A stretch of DNA of 46,354 nt from Anaerolineae bacterium (lineage in GTDB: Bacteria > Chloroflexota > Anaerolineae > Aggregatilineales > Phototrophicaceae). Every line of letters begins with the position of its first letter. Position 1 is the stretch's first letter. The notes beneath the pieces were generated by a model. That model worked only from the letters and a program-made list of their open reading frames with translations, did no database searches and was not told where the DNA came from. Location of the stretch: NCBI GenBank assembly GCA_030950085.1, contig JAUZRW010000046.1, positions 1 through 46,354 on the forward strand. Reading direction: 5' to 3'. Of the stretch, positions 17,226-25,149 are shown in pieces. A program made the position numbers and the translations under genes.

Positions 17226-18581
17226 ATGGCAAGTATTAACCTTGTAACAGAAATCCCCGGGCCCAACAGTTTAGCGATGGTCGCTCGTCGTGAAGCGGCA
17301 ACCTCGCGTGGAGCAGCAAAACTCACACAACTGGGTATCGAAAGTGCATCTGGCGCAGTCGTTCATGATGTCGATGGTAATAGTCTGCTTGATTTTGCAG
17401 GGGGCATCGGTGTACTGGCGATTGGGCATTGTCCGCCCAACGTCGTGCAATCACTGAAAGACCAAGCCGAAAAATTGATTCATATGTGTGCGATTGTCGG
17501 GACATATGAACCCTTTGTGCGTGTCGCTGAGTTACTGAATGACGTGACACCCGGCGATTATGCCAAAAAGACAGTCTTGCTCAATAGTGGTGCTGAGGCG
17601 GTTGAAGCGGCGGTTAAAATTGCGCGTGCCTATAGCGGACGACAGGCTATTATCGTCTTTGAGGGGGCGTATCATGGGCGCACCAATATGACAATGGCAA
17701 TGACCAGTAAATACTCGTTATTCAAAAAAGGATTTGGACCCTTCGCGCCAGAAGTGTATCGACTGCCCTTCCCGAACATTTACCGCACGCCAATGGGCAT
17801 GAGTACCGAAGAATATGTCGAATATGCGATTGGTCAACTAGAAAATGCCTTTATTGCCCAAGTAGACCCTTCGGCTGTAGCGGCGATTGTGATTGAACCC
17901 GTACAAGGAGAAGGCGGTTTTATCCCGACACCGCCGCGCTTTATGCAGCGTATCCGTGAATTGTGTGATGAACATGACATTGTCATGGTTGCTGATGAAA
18001 TTCAGTGTGGCTTCGGGCGGACGGGGAAAATATTTGCGATTGAGCATTATGATATTGTGCCGGATTTGGTAACGACCGCTAAATCATTGGCGGCAGGAAT
18101 GCCCCTCGCGGCTGTGACAGGCAAGGCTGAAATTGTCGATGCCCCGCATCCCGGCGGGCTAGGCGGTACGTATAGTGGTAATCCCTTAGCTTGTGTTGCG
18201 GCGATTGATGCCATCGAAATGATTCGCCAACCCGGATTTTTGCAACGGGCAACGGCTGTTGGCACACGTATTCGGGAACATATGGAAAACATGCAAGCCG
18301 AAAATTCGATTGTAGGCGATGTGCGCGGACTCGGTGCGATGTTGGCAATGGAACTGGTGACAGACCGTGAGACCAAAACGCCCCTCAGTGCGGCTCATAC
18401 CTCACAGGTCAATCTGGAAACTCTCAAGCGCGGTGTGATTACAATTCGTGCTGGATTGTATTCCAATTGTGTGCGCTTTTTACCACCCTTGAATATTAGC
18501 GATGACGAAATTGATGAAGGCATGACAGTTGTCGCCGAAGCTATTCGCCTTGTGAACCAAATTGCGCTAGAATCAAGCTAA
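17226..18581 (+). CDS. gabT: 4-aminobutyrate aminotransferase-like class III PLP aminotransferase
   Basis: 451 residues. Class III aminotransferase signatures are clear: LLNSGAEAVEAAVKIARAYS binds the PLP phosphate, FEGAYHGRTNMTMAMTSK is the GabT-type loop, VADEIQCGFGRTGKIF gives the PLP-contacting Asp, and TTAKSLAAGMPLAAV gives the Schiff-base Lys (about residue 287). The EPVQGEGGFIPTPPRF segment is typical of GABA transaminases. The expected reaction is transfer of the amino group of 4-aminobutyrate or a similar omega-amino acid to 2-oxoglutarate in the cytoplasm. No succinate-semialdehyde dehydrogenase is nearby, so physiological substrate is inferred from family only. Length is typical and the gene appears monocistronic. 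Confidence 0.88.
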   Translation: MASINLVTEIPGPNSLAMVARREAATSRGAAKLTQLGIESASGAVVHDVDGNSLLDFAGGIGVLAIGHCPPNVVQSLKDQAEKLIHMCAIVGTYEPFVRVAELLNDVTPGDYAKKTVLLNSGAEAVEAAVKIARAYSGRQAIIVFEGAYHGRTNMTMAMTSKYSLFKKGFGPFAPEVYRLPFPNIYRTPMGMSTEEYVEYAIGQLENAFIAQVDPSAVAAIVIEPVQGEGGFIPTPPRFMQRIRELCDEHDIVMVADEIQCGFGRTGKIFAIEHYDIVPDLVTTAKSLAAGMPLAAVTGKAEIVDAPHPGGLGGTYSGNPLACVAAIDAIEMIRQPGFLQRATAVGTRIREHMENMQAENSIVGDVRGLGAMLAMELVTDRETKTPLSAAHTSQVNLETLKRGVITIRAGLYSNCVRFLPPLNISDDEIDEGMTVVAEAIRLVNQIALESS

Positions 18582-18594
18582 CAATCTATAATAA

Positions 18595-18807
18595 TTTGTA
18601 ATAAAGAGTCGTCCTGATGATTCAGAAAACCAATATTCTTCGGATGGAGTCCATCTTATTTGGGTTATTGACCCACAGCGCAAAACCGTAACAATCAAAG
18701 GGGAGATGGATATCGAATTAGAAGAAGATGAAACCTTAACAGGTGGGACTGTTCTGCCTGATTTCAAATTAGCACTCCTTGATTTATTTGCCGAAATGTC
18801 GATTTAG
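18595..18807 (+). pseudogene. 5'-truncated Uma2-family (DUF820) nuclease remnant
   Basis: An open frame without a start codon runs from 18595 to the TAG at 18805-18807. It contains GVHLIWVIDPQRKTVTI, then EEDETLTGGTVLPDFKLALL and DLFAEM. This is the C-terminal signature of Uma2 family proteins (PD-(D/E)XK fold: VWVIDP, then a D-E-x-L-x-GG-x-x-LPGF segment). About two thirds of a normal protein, including the N-terminal catalytic residues, is missing. The remnant sits between gabT and the DUF4231 gene. Confidence 0.75.
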
Positions 18808-18821
18808 GAAGGGGTTTTGTT

Positions 18822-19433
18822 ATGCAAGAAATGCAAAATATTACTTCAATGGGACATAAAGATTTTCGGGGTGGAATGCCAGAGTGGATTCGGCAGTTGC
18901 CTATCATCCGCCTCAAGTATCGTGATTTTCAGCTTATCGAACCGGATGAGCTAGAGAAGATGTTGGAAGATGTGAGCGAAGAGACCAAAACCCGTATTCT
19001 CGAAGATATAGAAACGCTCGACAAAGAATTGTTGTGGATGTTCCGCGAACGCGATTACCAAGCTAAAGAGCAGCAAAACCGCTATCGTAGCTTGCAGATT
19101 GGCTTTATGTTGTTGGCTTCGCTGGCAACCCTGATTGGTGCGCTGCAAGCTGTCACCCTAGATGCTTTCCCCACTTGGTTGCCGTGGTTTGCCTTTGGAG
19201 AAACAATTGTCGCGCTCTTTACGACCTTCATTGCCACCGTGCAAGGCAACCGCCCCCCGATGCAATTATGGTTGATGAATCGGCGGCGTGCAGAGTATTT
19301 GCGGCGCGAGTATTTTCGCTATCTAGCCGATGTGCCACCCTATGATAAATTGCAAGATTCAGACCGTCGGCGCATGTTGGCACGACGAGCAGCCGATATC
19401 AATCGCGGTGTAGACCCCGAAGACGCAGGTTAA
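18822..19433 (+). CDS. DUF4231/SLATT-like two-helix membrane protein 1
   Basis: 203 residues. An acidic, helical N-terminal part (ELEKMLEDVSEETKTRILED, coiled-coil-like) precedes WMFRERDYQAKEQQNRYRSL, two adjacent membrane helices (about 88-108 and 118-138), and then NRRRAEYLRREYFRYLADVPPYD. This arrangement (RYR before two helices, then an A/E-x-L-(K/R)-REYFxYL segment) is that of DUF4231 and the related SLATT group of two-helix proteins. SLATT proteins in conflict systems are thought to form pores upon activation. The ribosome site GGAAGGGG is strong. The gene starts 14 bp after a Uma2 remnant and is 10 bp before the next, related gene. Confidence 0.7.
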   Translation: MQEMQNITSMGHKDFRGGMPEWIRQLPIIRLKYRDFQLIEPDELEKMLEDVSEETKTRILEDIETLDKELLWMFRERDYQAKEQQNRYRSLQIGFMLLASLATLIGALQAVTLDAFPTWLPWFAFGETIVALFTTFIATVQGNRPPMQLWLMNRRRAEYLRREYFRYLADVPPYDKLQDSDRRRMLARRAADINRGVDPEDAG

Positions 19434-19443
19434 GGAGAGTATT

Positions 19444-20109
19444 ATGGCTAATAAAACTCGTGATGAATTTGTTGCGCGGTATGAAATCTTTGACCGCCAC
19501 GCCCTTAAAGACCAGCGTTGGTATTATCAAGGGACAGTGAAACGCTACAATACAGCCTTACAACAAGTCAATTTTATACGTGCTAGTCTCGCACTGTTAA
19601 CGGGTGTTTTTGCTGCTGCTGCCGCCCTGATTCAGCAACAAGTATTTTTAGGTAGTGGCTCTTGTTCGAGTGATACAATTGATTTAATGGCAGTCGGTGA
19701 AACACTCCCTTCATCTTGTGATGCTTGGCGTGGGGCTATTTTGCTGTGCGTGGTACTCAGTGTCGCCATTCCGGCGCTCAGTGCTTTCTTTAACTCGCTG
19801 ATGGATTTGTATCAGTGGGATAGATTGGTACAAGTTTACGAGTCGGCAGTTGAGAATGTCAATGTTGCCGATGCCCTCTCACCGGATAAAGATCAAGCCG
19901 ATGATTCCTATGCCGCAACGTATGTCGATTATGTTGAAGGCACATTGCAAGTGATGTCGGATGAAACCGCACAATGGGGGCAGTCGATACGAACGCCGCG
20001 TGCCACCGAAGAATTTTTGAAAGAAGCGCGTCAACGCTCGCAAGACCTGAATGCCGATGCGGACTCGACACGCGATGCTGCCAATAATCCACCACAAAGC
20101 GAAACATAA
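19444..20109 (+). CDS. DUF4231/SLATT-like two-helix membrane protein 2
   Basis: 221 residues. It starts DEFVARYEIFDRHALKDQRW, then YYQGTVKRYN; a WYxxxAxxY-type motif of this sort leads into the first helix in DUF4231/SLATT proteins. Two membrane helices follow (about 45-65 and 97-118), separated by a loop with two Cys (GSCSSD and SSCD). The cytoplasmic tail contains YESAVENVNVADALSPDKD, AATYVDYVEGTLQVMSDETA and W, then a charged disordered end. AAGGAG lies seven bases before the ATG. Tandem arrangement with a related gene and with the LQxxIGN protein downstream suggests a three-gene unit. Pore or sensor function is inferred from the family. Confidence 0.65.
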   Translation: MANKTRDEFVARYEIFDRHALKDQRWYYQGTVKRYNTALQQVNFIRASLALLTGVFAAAAALIQQQVFLGSGSCSSDTIDLMAVGETLPSSCDAWRGAILLCVVLSVAIPALSAFFNSLMDLYQWDRLVQVYESAVENVNVADALSPDKDQADDSYAATYVDYVEGTLQVMSDETAQWGQSIRTPRATEEFLKEARQRSQDLNADADSTRDAANNPPQSET

Positions 20110-20126
20110 TTTTGGGCATTTTCGGA

Positions 20127-20132
20127 TATAAT
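20127..20132 (+). promoter_or_regulatory. -10 box (TATAAT) upstream of the LQGLIGN protein gene
   Basis: Perfect TATAAT in the 71-bp gap; no good -35 lies at the expected distance. The downstream gene may thus have its own promoter besides read-through from the two membrane-protein genes. Confidence 0.35.
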
Positions 20133-20180
20133 AGAGAAAAAATCCGCCTTTCAGGATAATCGGGTAAAGGGCAAAATCCG

Positions 20181-21662
20181 ATGGATAAACAACAAAAACG
20201 CTTGATGCGAAAAATACGTCGTCGTCGCCGTCGCAAATATGGCGGCTTCCGTGATGATGAAGATATGCTCCATGAATCCAATACTCCTGAACATGATGCG
20301 CCATCATCCGAGATGCTACATTTACAAGGTTTAATTGGCAATCAAGCTGTGCAACGGCTGATGATAGATAATGGCAACAGTGACGACACTGTACAAAAAG
20401 ACGATAATGACAAGAACGACAACGTTTCTGACAGTGACAAAGCAGATTCTGTGATTGAGCTATTCAAGTCGTCTGCCCAATATAAAGAACTCAAGAAAAC
20501 CTTCGACCCAGAGCAAATCAGCCAAGCCTTGAGTTTTCTCAAAGACGATGCCTCCGACTTCATCAAACTCTCTGAATATAAAACAAGGGCTTTCCCCCTG
20601 TTGAAACGCTCAGTGCAGAGGTATCTCGAAAATGAGGCGAAAATCAAGGCAGAAGAAAAGAAAGCGCCCGAAAAAGCCGCTAATCCCTATCCCTTTTTGC
20701 CAACAGTACGAAAATCAGTCAATCGTGTTTTAGCAGCCGACCCGCCACCGCCACAAAAAGAATCAGCCGCCAAAATTGAAGAAGAAAAAGGCGAGGCAAC
20801 GCAGGGCGAGAAAGCTCAAGAACAAGAAAGCGGCGATTTCACAGATGCAAAAGACCCTGCCAAAGATATCGAAGACCGCACCATTATTGCTGCTGCCAAT
20901 ACACGTATCACACTTGAAGGCTTGATGCAGGGGATTTACAGGCAATTGCCAGAAGAAACCATCAAAGAGTTCCAAGATGTCCATGATACGATTCGCACCT
21001 CATCAGGATATATTGCCCATAAAACCCGTGAAAAAGCACAAGAGGCGTTCGAGAATATCAAAGTTATTGTCGAAGCAAGCAAAGATGCTGCTAAAGAACC
21101 CGTACTCGACCCCTTGCAAAGCTCGCTCAACCAAGAAGATGGTATGAAAGATAATGTGCTAAAAGCCGCGATTAAAGCTCGTTCAGCGATTACTGATATT
21201 ATTATGAGTAAGCCCGATGTTGCCGAAAAAGCCCTTGACGAAGAAGCCGATGAACAAGAAAAAGAGGTTCAAGCGGCAGCCTCTAGTGGGGATGAAGATG
21301 CTGTCGTCTTGCCAGATGTTGGGGCAATCAAAGCACAAGGTTTTGTGATGTCGCATAATCAGATGCTCGATAGATTCATCACAAAAGGTAAAGCTGTTCG
21401 CAGTTCGGATGCGGCATCGGGTGTGTATGCCGAACAACGTGTCGTACAAGATTTAATCAATACACCGAATGGTAAGACAGTCGTTATTTTGTCTGCCCAT
21501 GAGCCGATTCAAGAGCGCCGCCAAGCAATTATTGACTTAGCATTTAAGCGTCCTGATTTGAAGGTCTTTGTTTGTTTCGTCAATGGGGCAAATGTGGCAA
21601 CGGGCAATCGTATGATTGATGCCAGTAAGGGGAGTTGGCGTGATGTTATCCATTTCCGTTAG
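20181..21662 (+). CDS. Arg-rich N-terminus + LQxxIGNxA motif protein with unknown C-terminal domain (putative effector/cargo)
   Basis: 493 residues. Residues 7-20 are strongly basic (RLMRKIRRRRRRKY). Residues 48-60 read LQGLIGNQAVQRL and are followed at 70-73 by TVQK. This LQxxIGNxAVxxL motif stands at the N-terminus of DUF4157 proteins and other proteins linked to extracellular contractile injection systems. A long charged, Lys/Glu-rich helical or disordered region (about 80-330) follows. The last 110 residues are compact, with alternating strand-like segments (KTVVILSAHE, LKVFVCFVNG) that suggest an alpha/beta fold of unknown function. No signal peptide, membrane helix or known toxin motif is present. 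The gene follows two SLATT-like genes by 71 bp. The calpain protein at 27268-29250 has the same N-terminal layout. Confidence 0.6.
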   Translation: MDKQQKRLMRKIRRRRRRKYGGFRDDEDMLHESNTPEHDAPSSEMLHLQGLIGNQAVQRLMIDNGNSDDTVQKDDNDKNDNVSDSDKADSVIELFKSSAQYKELKKTFDPEQISQALSFLKDDASDFIKLSEYKTRAFPLLKRSVQRYLENEAKIKAEEKKAPEKAANPYPFLPTVRKSVNRVLAADPPPPQKESAAKIEEEKGEATQGEKAQEQESGDFTDAKDPAKDIEDRTIIAAANTRITLEGLMQGIYRQLPEETIKEFQDVHDTIRTSSGYIAHKTREKAQEAFENIKVIVEASKDAAKEPVLDPLQSSLNQEDGMKDNVLKAAIKARSAITDIIMSKPDVAEKALDEEADEQEKEVQAAASSGDEDAVVLPDVGAIKAQGFVMSHNQMLDRFITKGKAVRSSDAASGVYAEQRVVQDLINTPNGKTVVILSAHEPIQERRQAIIDLAFKRPDLKVFVCFVNGANVATGNRMIDASKGSWRDVIHFR

Positions 21663-21775
21663 TACCCATATTTGAACTACAAAGCCATAAGGGACACAAA
21701 GAAAATCATCTAAAAAATGATTGAACCGCCAAGTCGCCAAAACGCCAAGAAAATTGCATAGGCGTAATAACATCG
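21663..21775. repeat. Non-coding periodic element (ACCGCCAAGTCGCCAAAACG type)
   Basis: Between the LQGLIGN protein and acyl-CoA ligase genes, ACAAAG, CACAAAG and CGCCAAG words recur about every eight to nine bases. The type resembles 23598-23700 and 35171-35235. It is a scattered element family without coding potential. Confidence 0.45.
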
Positions 21776-21805
21776 GTATTTATTGTAAAAATTGAGGAGG
21801 ATTTG

Positions 21806-23575
21806 ATGGTAACGTATGCAGACCGTCCTTGGACACAATATTATGATGAATTTGTCCCACCCACTTTAGATTATCCGACTGATAAAGTCCTCCATGATTT
21901 TTTGAGAGAAACAGCTCAGAAAAACCCGAATACGCCTGCCTTAGTGACGACAGCAAAATTGCCTGTTATCGGGCGGCAAGATGCCCATTTAACCTATCGT
22001 CAGTTGGATGATTACTCTGATGCCTTTGCAGCCGCGTTGGTGGATATGGGGCTGCAAAAAGGAGAAACTGTTGCCATCGTCATGCCTAATTGTGCGGCAT
22101 TTGCCATTGCTTATTGGGGGATTCTAAAAGCAGGCGGAATCGTCTCGGCTACGAATCCAACGTATCCTCCGAAACGGATGGCGTACCAAATCAATGATTG
22201 CAATGCAACGGTCATTATCTGCCTGATGATGTTCTACAATCTCATTAAAGAAATTCAGTCCGAGACTCAAGCAAAAGCCGTCATTGTTGCCAATATTAAA
22301 GACTATCTCCCTACTGTGGCGAAAATCTTATTTACACTCACAGCCGAGAAAAAAGGCGGGCATCGCATTGATACTTTGCATACGGGCGACAAGCGTTTCC
22401 TTGATGTGCTGAATCAGTATAAAGGACAGTCGGTTACTGTCGATGTATCCCCTGATGATGTCGCGGTCTTTCAATATACAGGCGGTACAACAGGTGTCAG
22501 CAAGGGAGCTATGGGAACACACTTTGCGCTTTTGAGTAATCTGATTGCTATCCAAACATGGGTTGGTTTTCCAGCAGGGCATTATGACCATCTCGGTATC
22601 ATGCGTTATGTGGGAGCGATTCCGATGTTCCATGTCTATGGTTTGTTGGTCTTGTTAACGCAATGTGCGGCTGTGGCAGGGAGCATTATTCTTATCCCGA
22701 ATGCACGCATCATTGATGAAGTTGTTGATGTGATTGATTACTACAAACCGCATGTTTTTCTCGGTGTACCGGCGCTCTATAATGCCATAAACAATCATCC
22801 GCGTATTCAATCTGGTGAAGTCTCGCTGAAAAGCCTGATTCTCAATGCCAGTGGTTCTGCGCCTTTACCGACACAAACCAAAAAAGAGTTTGATGAACGT
22901 GCCGGAAGCCCCATCAGCGAAGGTTACGGCATGAGTGAGACTTTTACAGCCGTTTGTAGCAATCCCCGTAATGGCGAACAGAAAATACGCTCTGTCGGCT
23001 TACCTTACCCCGATATTGATGTTAAAGTGGTTGCCATAGATGACCCCGATACGGAATTGCCCATCGGTGATGTAGGCGAGTTGGTGGTTAGTGGACCCAA
23101 CTTGATGAAGGGTTATCATGGGATGCCGACAGAGACAGCCAATATGATTCGGCAAGATGAAAATGGCAAAAAATGGTTGTATACTGGTGATATCGTTCGT
23201 ATGGATGAGCAAGGCTATCTCTTCATTGTTGACCGTAAAAAAGATATGGCGCTCATCGGTGGCTTCAATGTCTACCCTGCGACTGTCGAAAATATCCTGA
23301 AACAACATCCTGCCGTGTTTGAAGTCGGTGTCGCGGCGATTCCACATCCCAAAAAAGAGGGGCAAGAGGCACTTAAGGCATGGATTGTCTTGAAGCCCAA
23401 TATGTCCGCCACCGAAGAGGAACTCAGCAAACATTGTGAATCGTATCTCGCAAAGTATGAGATTCCGCGCCGCTTCGCTTTCATCACGGAATTACCAAAA
23501 ACAGCCGTTGGTAAAACACTACGCCGCGAATTGGTACAAATGGAAATGGCAGAAGCCGAATCGCAGCGTCATTGA
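21806..23575 (+). CDS. Long-chain fatty-acid--CoA ligase (acyl-CoA synthetase)
   Basis: 589 residues. The ANL-superfamily motifs are complete: phosphate-binding YTGGTTGVSKGAMGTH (about 224), GYGMSET (about 372), YTGDIVRMDEQGYLFIVDRK with the Asp and Arg contacting AMP ribose (about 459), and the catalytic-lysine motif PKTAVGKTLRREL near the C-terminus. It activates fatty acids to acyl-CoA through an acyl-adenylate. The ATG at 21806 is preceded by GAGGAGG with ideal spacing; the TTG at 21803 is rejected. It is monocistronic. The acyl-CoA dehydrogenase at 25150-26319 could use its product, but they are on opposite strands. Chain-length preference is unknown. Confidence 0.92.
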   Translation: MVTYADRPWTQYYDEFVPPTLDYPTDKVLHDFLRETAQKNPNTPALVTTAKLPVIGRQDAHLTYRQLDDYSDAFAAALVDMGLQKGETVAIVMPNCAAFAIAYWGILKAGGIVSATNPTYPPKRMAYQINDCNATVIICLMMFYNLIKEIQSETQAKAVIVANIKDYLPTVAKILFTLTAEKKGGHRIDTLHTGDKRFLDVLNQYKGQSVTVDVSPDDVAVFQYTGGTTGVSKGAMGTHFALLSNLIAIQTWVGFPAGHYDHLGIMRYVGAIPMFHVYGLLVLLTQCAAVAGSIILIPNARIIDEVVDVIDYYKPHVFLGVPALYNAINNHPRIQSGEVSLKSLILNASGSAPLPTQTKKEFDERAGSPISEGYGMSETFTAVCSNPRNGEQKIRSVGLPYPDIDVKVVAIDDPDTELPIGDVGELVVSGPNLMKGYHGMPTETANMIRQDENGKKWLYTGDIVRMDEQGYLFIVDRKKDMALIGGFNVYPATVENILKQHPAVFEVGVAAIPHPKKEGQEALKAWIVLKPNMSATEEELSKHCESYLAKYEIPRRFAFITELPKTAVGKTLRRELVQMEMAEAESQRH

Positions 23576-23821
23576 GTGTATGTGTTTATTCAAAAAGCGT
23601 AACGCAGAGACGCGGAGAATCAGAGGCGCAGAGTTGTTTTTGAACTAAAATCTTTGTGTTCTCGGTGTCCTCTGTGGTTCAAATTGCCCTGCGTTCTATG
23701 GATAAGTGAACCGTTACCATCTTGGATTGCCGTCAGATTCTTGAGCAAATCGTGATACAATCAACCACACACATTCGTATAAGGTAGAAATAGCCGTCTG
23801 GATAAGGCAGTTTTCAAGTTC
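23576..23821. repeat. Intergenic 246 bp with a CGCAGAGA-type periodic element
   Basis: From about 23598 the words ACGCAGAG, ACGCGGAG, CAGAGGCGCAGAG recur, followed in inverted sense by CTTTGTGTTCTCGGTGTCCT and CTGTGGTTCAAATTGCCCTG. It has no open frame. It is the same broad family as 21663-21775 and 35171-35235. Confidence 0.5.
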
Positions 23822-24457
23822 ATGACAAGTCAAAAATCAAGAATGATGCAACTTCCTAAATTTTCATGGGCGCGTGTCGTCTCTGATTTATTGAGTCCAC
23901 CCGTTGTTTGGGCAGTGCTAGTTGTCCCTGTCGCAGTGCGATTTGCGGATACACCCCTGAAGGCACTCTTTTGGGCGCTTCTATATAGCCTGTTTATCTC
24001 TATCATCCCCGTGAGCTTCATTGCGTGGATGGTTGCTAAGGGGAAAATTGGCGACATCCATATGAAAGAGCGTCGAGAACGGTTTCGTCCGATGTTAGTG
24101 ACCATTATCTGTACGTCGCTCGTGTGGTGGTTGCTACGCCGTTTTGATGCCCCGCCAGCTTTTCCATTATTAGCCCTTATGACATTGGTACAGATGACAT
24201 TTATTGCCCTCATCACCCTTGTATGGCAAATCAGTATGCACATGATGAGTATTGCTGGGGCTGCCGTAATTACGGGTATCATGTTCAGTACGGGGTCTGC
24301 AATGGCAATGATTCCTTTAGTTATGCTAGTGGGTGCTGCCCGTTTACGGCTCAAACGACATACCCCCGCCCAAGTCATCGCTGGAACGATTGTCGGGGCA
24401 TTCGTGCCAATGTTGATGATAGGTTTAATCCCCACCTCAATTTTACAAGCGGTTTAA
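23822..24457 (+). CDS. PAP2-superfamily-like membrane protein
   Basis: 211 residues with about six membrane helices. Three spaced motifs resemble the PAP2 phosphatase triad: KGKIGDIHMKERRERFRP (Lys ... ArgPro), WQISMHMMSIAG (His in the position of PSGH) and RLRLKRHTPAQVIAG (Arg ... His ... xQVxxG). Motif 2 departs from the usual PSGH, so catalysis is uncertain, although this divergent group is common in bacteria. If active it would remove phosphate from phosphatidate-like or polyprenyl pyrophosphate lipids in the membrane. The ATG at 23822 has a weak ribosome site. A 201-codon open frame on the opposite strand is rejected as a shadow. Confidence 0.72.
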   Translation: MTSQKSRMMQLPKFSWARVVSDLLSPPVVWAVLVVPVAVRFADTPLKALFWALLYSLFISIIPVSFIAWMVAKGKIGDIHMKERRERFRPMLVTIICTSLVWWLLRRFDAPPAFPLLALMTLVQMTFIALITLVWQISMHMMSIAGAAVITGIMFSTGSAMAMIPLVMLVGAARLRLKRHTPAQVIAGTIVGAFVPMLMIGLIPTSILQAV

Positions 24458-24485
24458 CCATTTACCGAAAAAGCGCCGTAAAGCC

Positions 24486-24504
24486 CCCCAATTTATTCAT
24501 GGGG
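24486..24504. terminator. Short stem-loop between convergent genes
   Basis: CCCCA and TGGGG pair around a 9-nt loop between the PAP2-like (plus) and DUF4342 (minus) genes. There is no strong T-tract, so termination is uncertain. Confidence 0.3.
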
Positions 24505-24546
24505 AGCGTCACCTGTATTGTGTAGGAGGGAGAAAGTCGTACCGTC

Positions 24547-24894
24547 TTAGTCGATATCGACTTTTTCTTTGTTATCAGAATCGCCATTTTTGCGCTTTTG
24601 TTCATTAACCTCGTCATCGGACATCCGCACAACTTCGACTTTGACTTCTGCGAGGAAGGCTGCCGCCGCGCCGAGTGCTGCCAAAATCGGGGTCAATACC
24701 AACATGGCACTACCGGCAATCACACTCGCGGTTAATGGCACTTCCATCAGCGTATCGCCATCCGATTTGTAGATAATCAATTTGCGAACATTGCCTTCTT
24801 TGATTAATTCTTTTACGCGGTCAACAAGGTCTTTCCCCTTGACTTCAAATTCTTCGCGCCATTCATTTTTTTGCTTGTTTTCTTCGTCCGTCAT
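24547..24894 (-). CDS. DUF4342 domain protein
   Basis: 115 residues. WREEFEVKGKDLVDRVKELI followed by EGNVRKLIIYKSDGDTLMEV and PLTASVIAGSAMLVLTPILA matches DUF4342: a charged helical start, a beta hairpin and one or two hydrophobic C-terminal segments. It ends in a highly charged tail. The start is ATG 24894, preceded by AGGAG at 8 nt; the longer frame to 24927 lacks a site. The family is small and widespread, often encoded in stress-related or envelope-related neighbourhoods, but its role is unknown. The hydrophobic tail segment suggests membrane attachment. Confidence 0.8.
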   Translation of the reverse strand: MTDEENKQKNEWREEFEVKGKDLVDRVKELIKEGNVRKLIIYKSDGDTLMEVPLTASVIAGSAMLVLTPILAALGAAAAFLAEVKVEVVRMSDDEVNEQKRKNGDSDNKEKVDID

Positions 24895-25030
24895 GATTTG
24901 ATGCTCCTGTGCGTGATAATTGGTCATTCTAAATAAGTATACGCTATTGATTTCAGAAAGTTGTAAATGAGCTACAGTTTATTGGTCAGCAGATGGCATA
25001 ATGTGTTTTCAGAAAATAATACGAATATTG

Positions 25031-25110
25031 TAGGGGCGTACCCGCGTGTGCGCCCGTTGTTACTGGTATCAGGATGACACATGGGTCATCCCCTACAATT
25101 TATGCACTCG
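25031..25110 (+). repeat. Interspersed repeat family 2 core plus inverted flanks
   Basis: TAGGGGCGTACCCGCGTGTG followed by CGCCC at 25031-25055 matches the cores at 31352-31375 and 37361-37385. It is flanked by ATTGTAGGGG at the left and CCCCTACAATTT at the right (to about 25102), forming inverted ends. It lies between the DUF4342 and acyl-CoA dehydrogenase genes. Confidence 0.6.
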
Positions 25111-25149
25111 GATGAAATACACCCACGCCTTTATCCATATCTGTTGTAC

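Noticed and set aside
18822-20109. CBASS-type system based on SLATT proteins
   Set aside because: No nucleotidyltransferase (SMODS) or SLOG gene is adjacent, so a classic signalling system is not supported.
19859-20341. 160- and 142-codon antisense frames over SLATT-like 2 and the LQGLIGN gene start
   Set aside because: They cross a real intergenic gap and the ribosome site of the 493-aa gene; no motif.
22328-23434. Antisense frames (101 and 144 codons) in the acyl-CoA ligase gene
   Set aside because: Shadows of a strongly conserved coding gene.
23830-24435. 201-codon open frame opposite the PAP2-like gene
   Set aside because: Long but a mirror of the hydrophobic codon pattern; the plus strand has family motifs.
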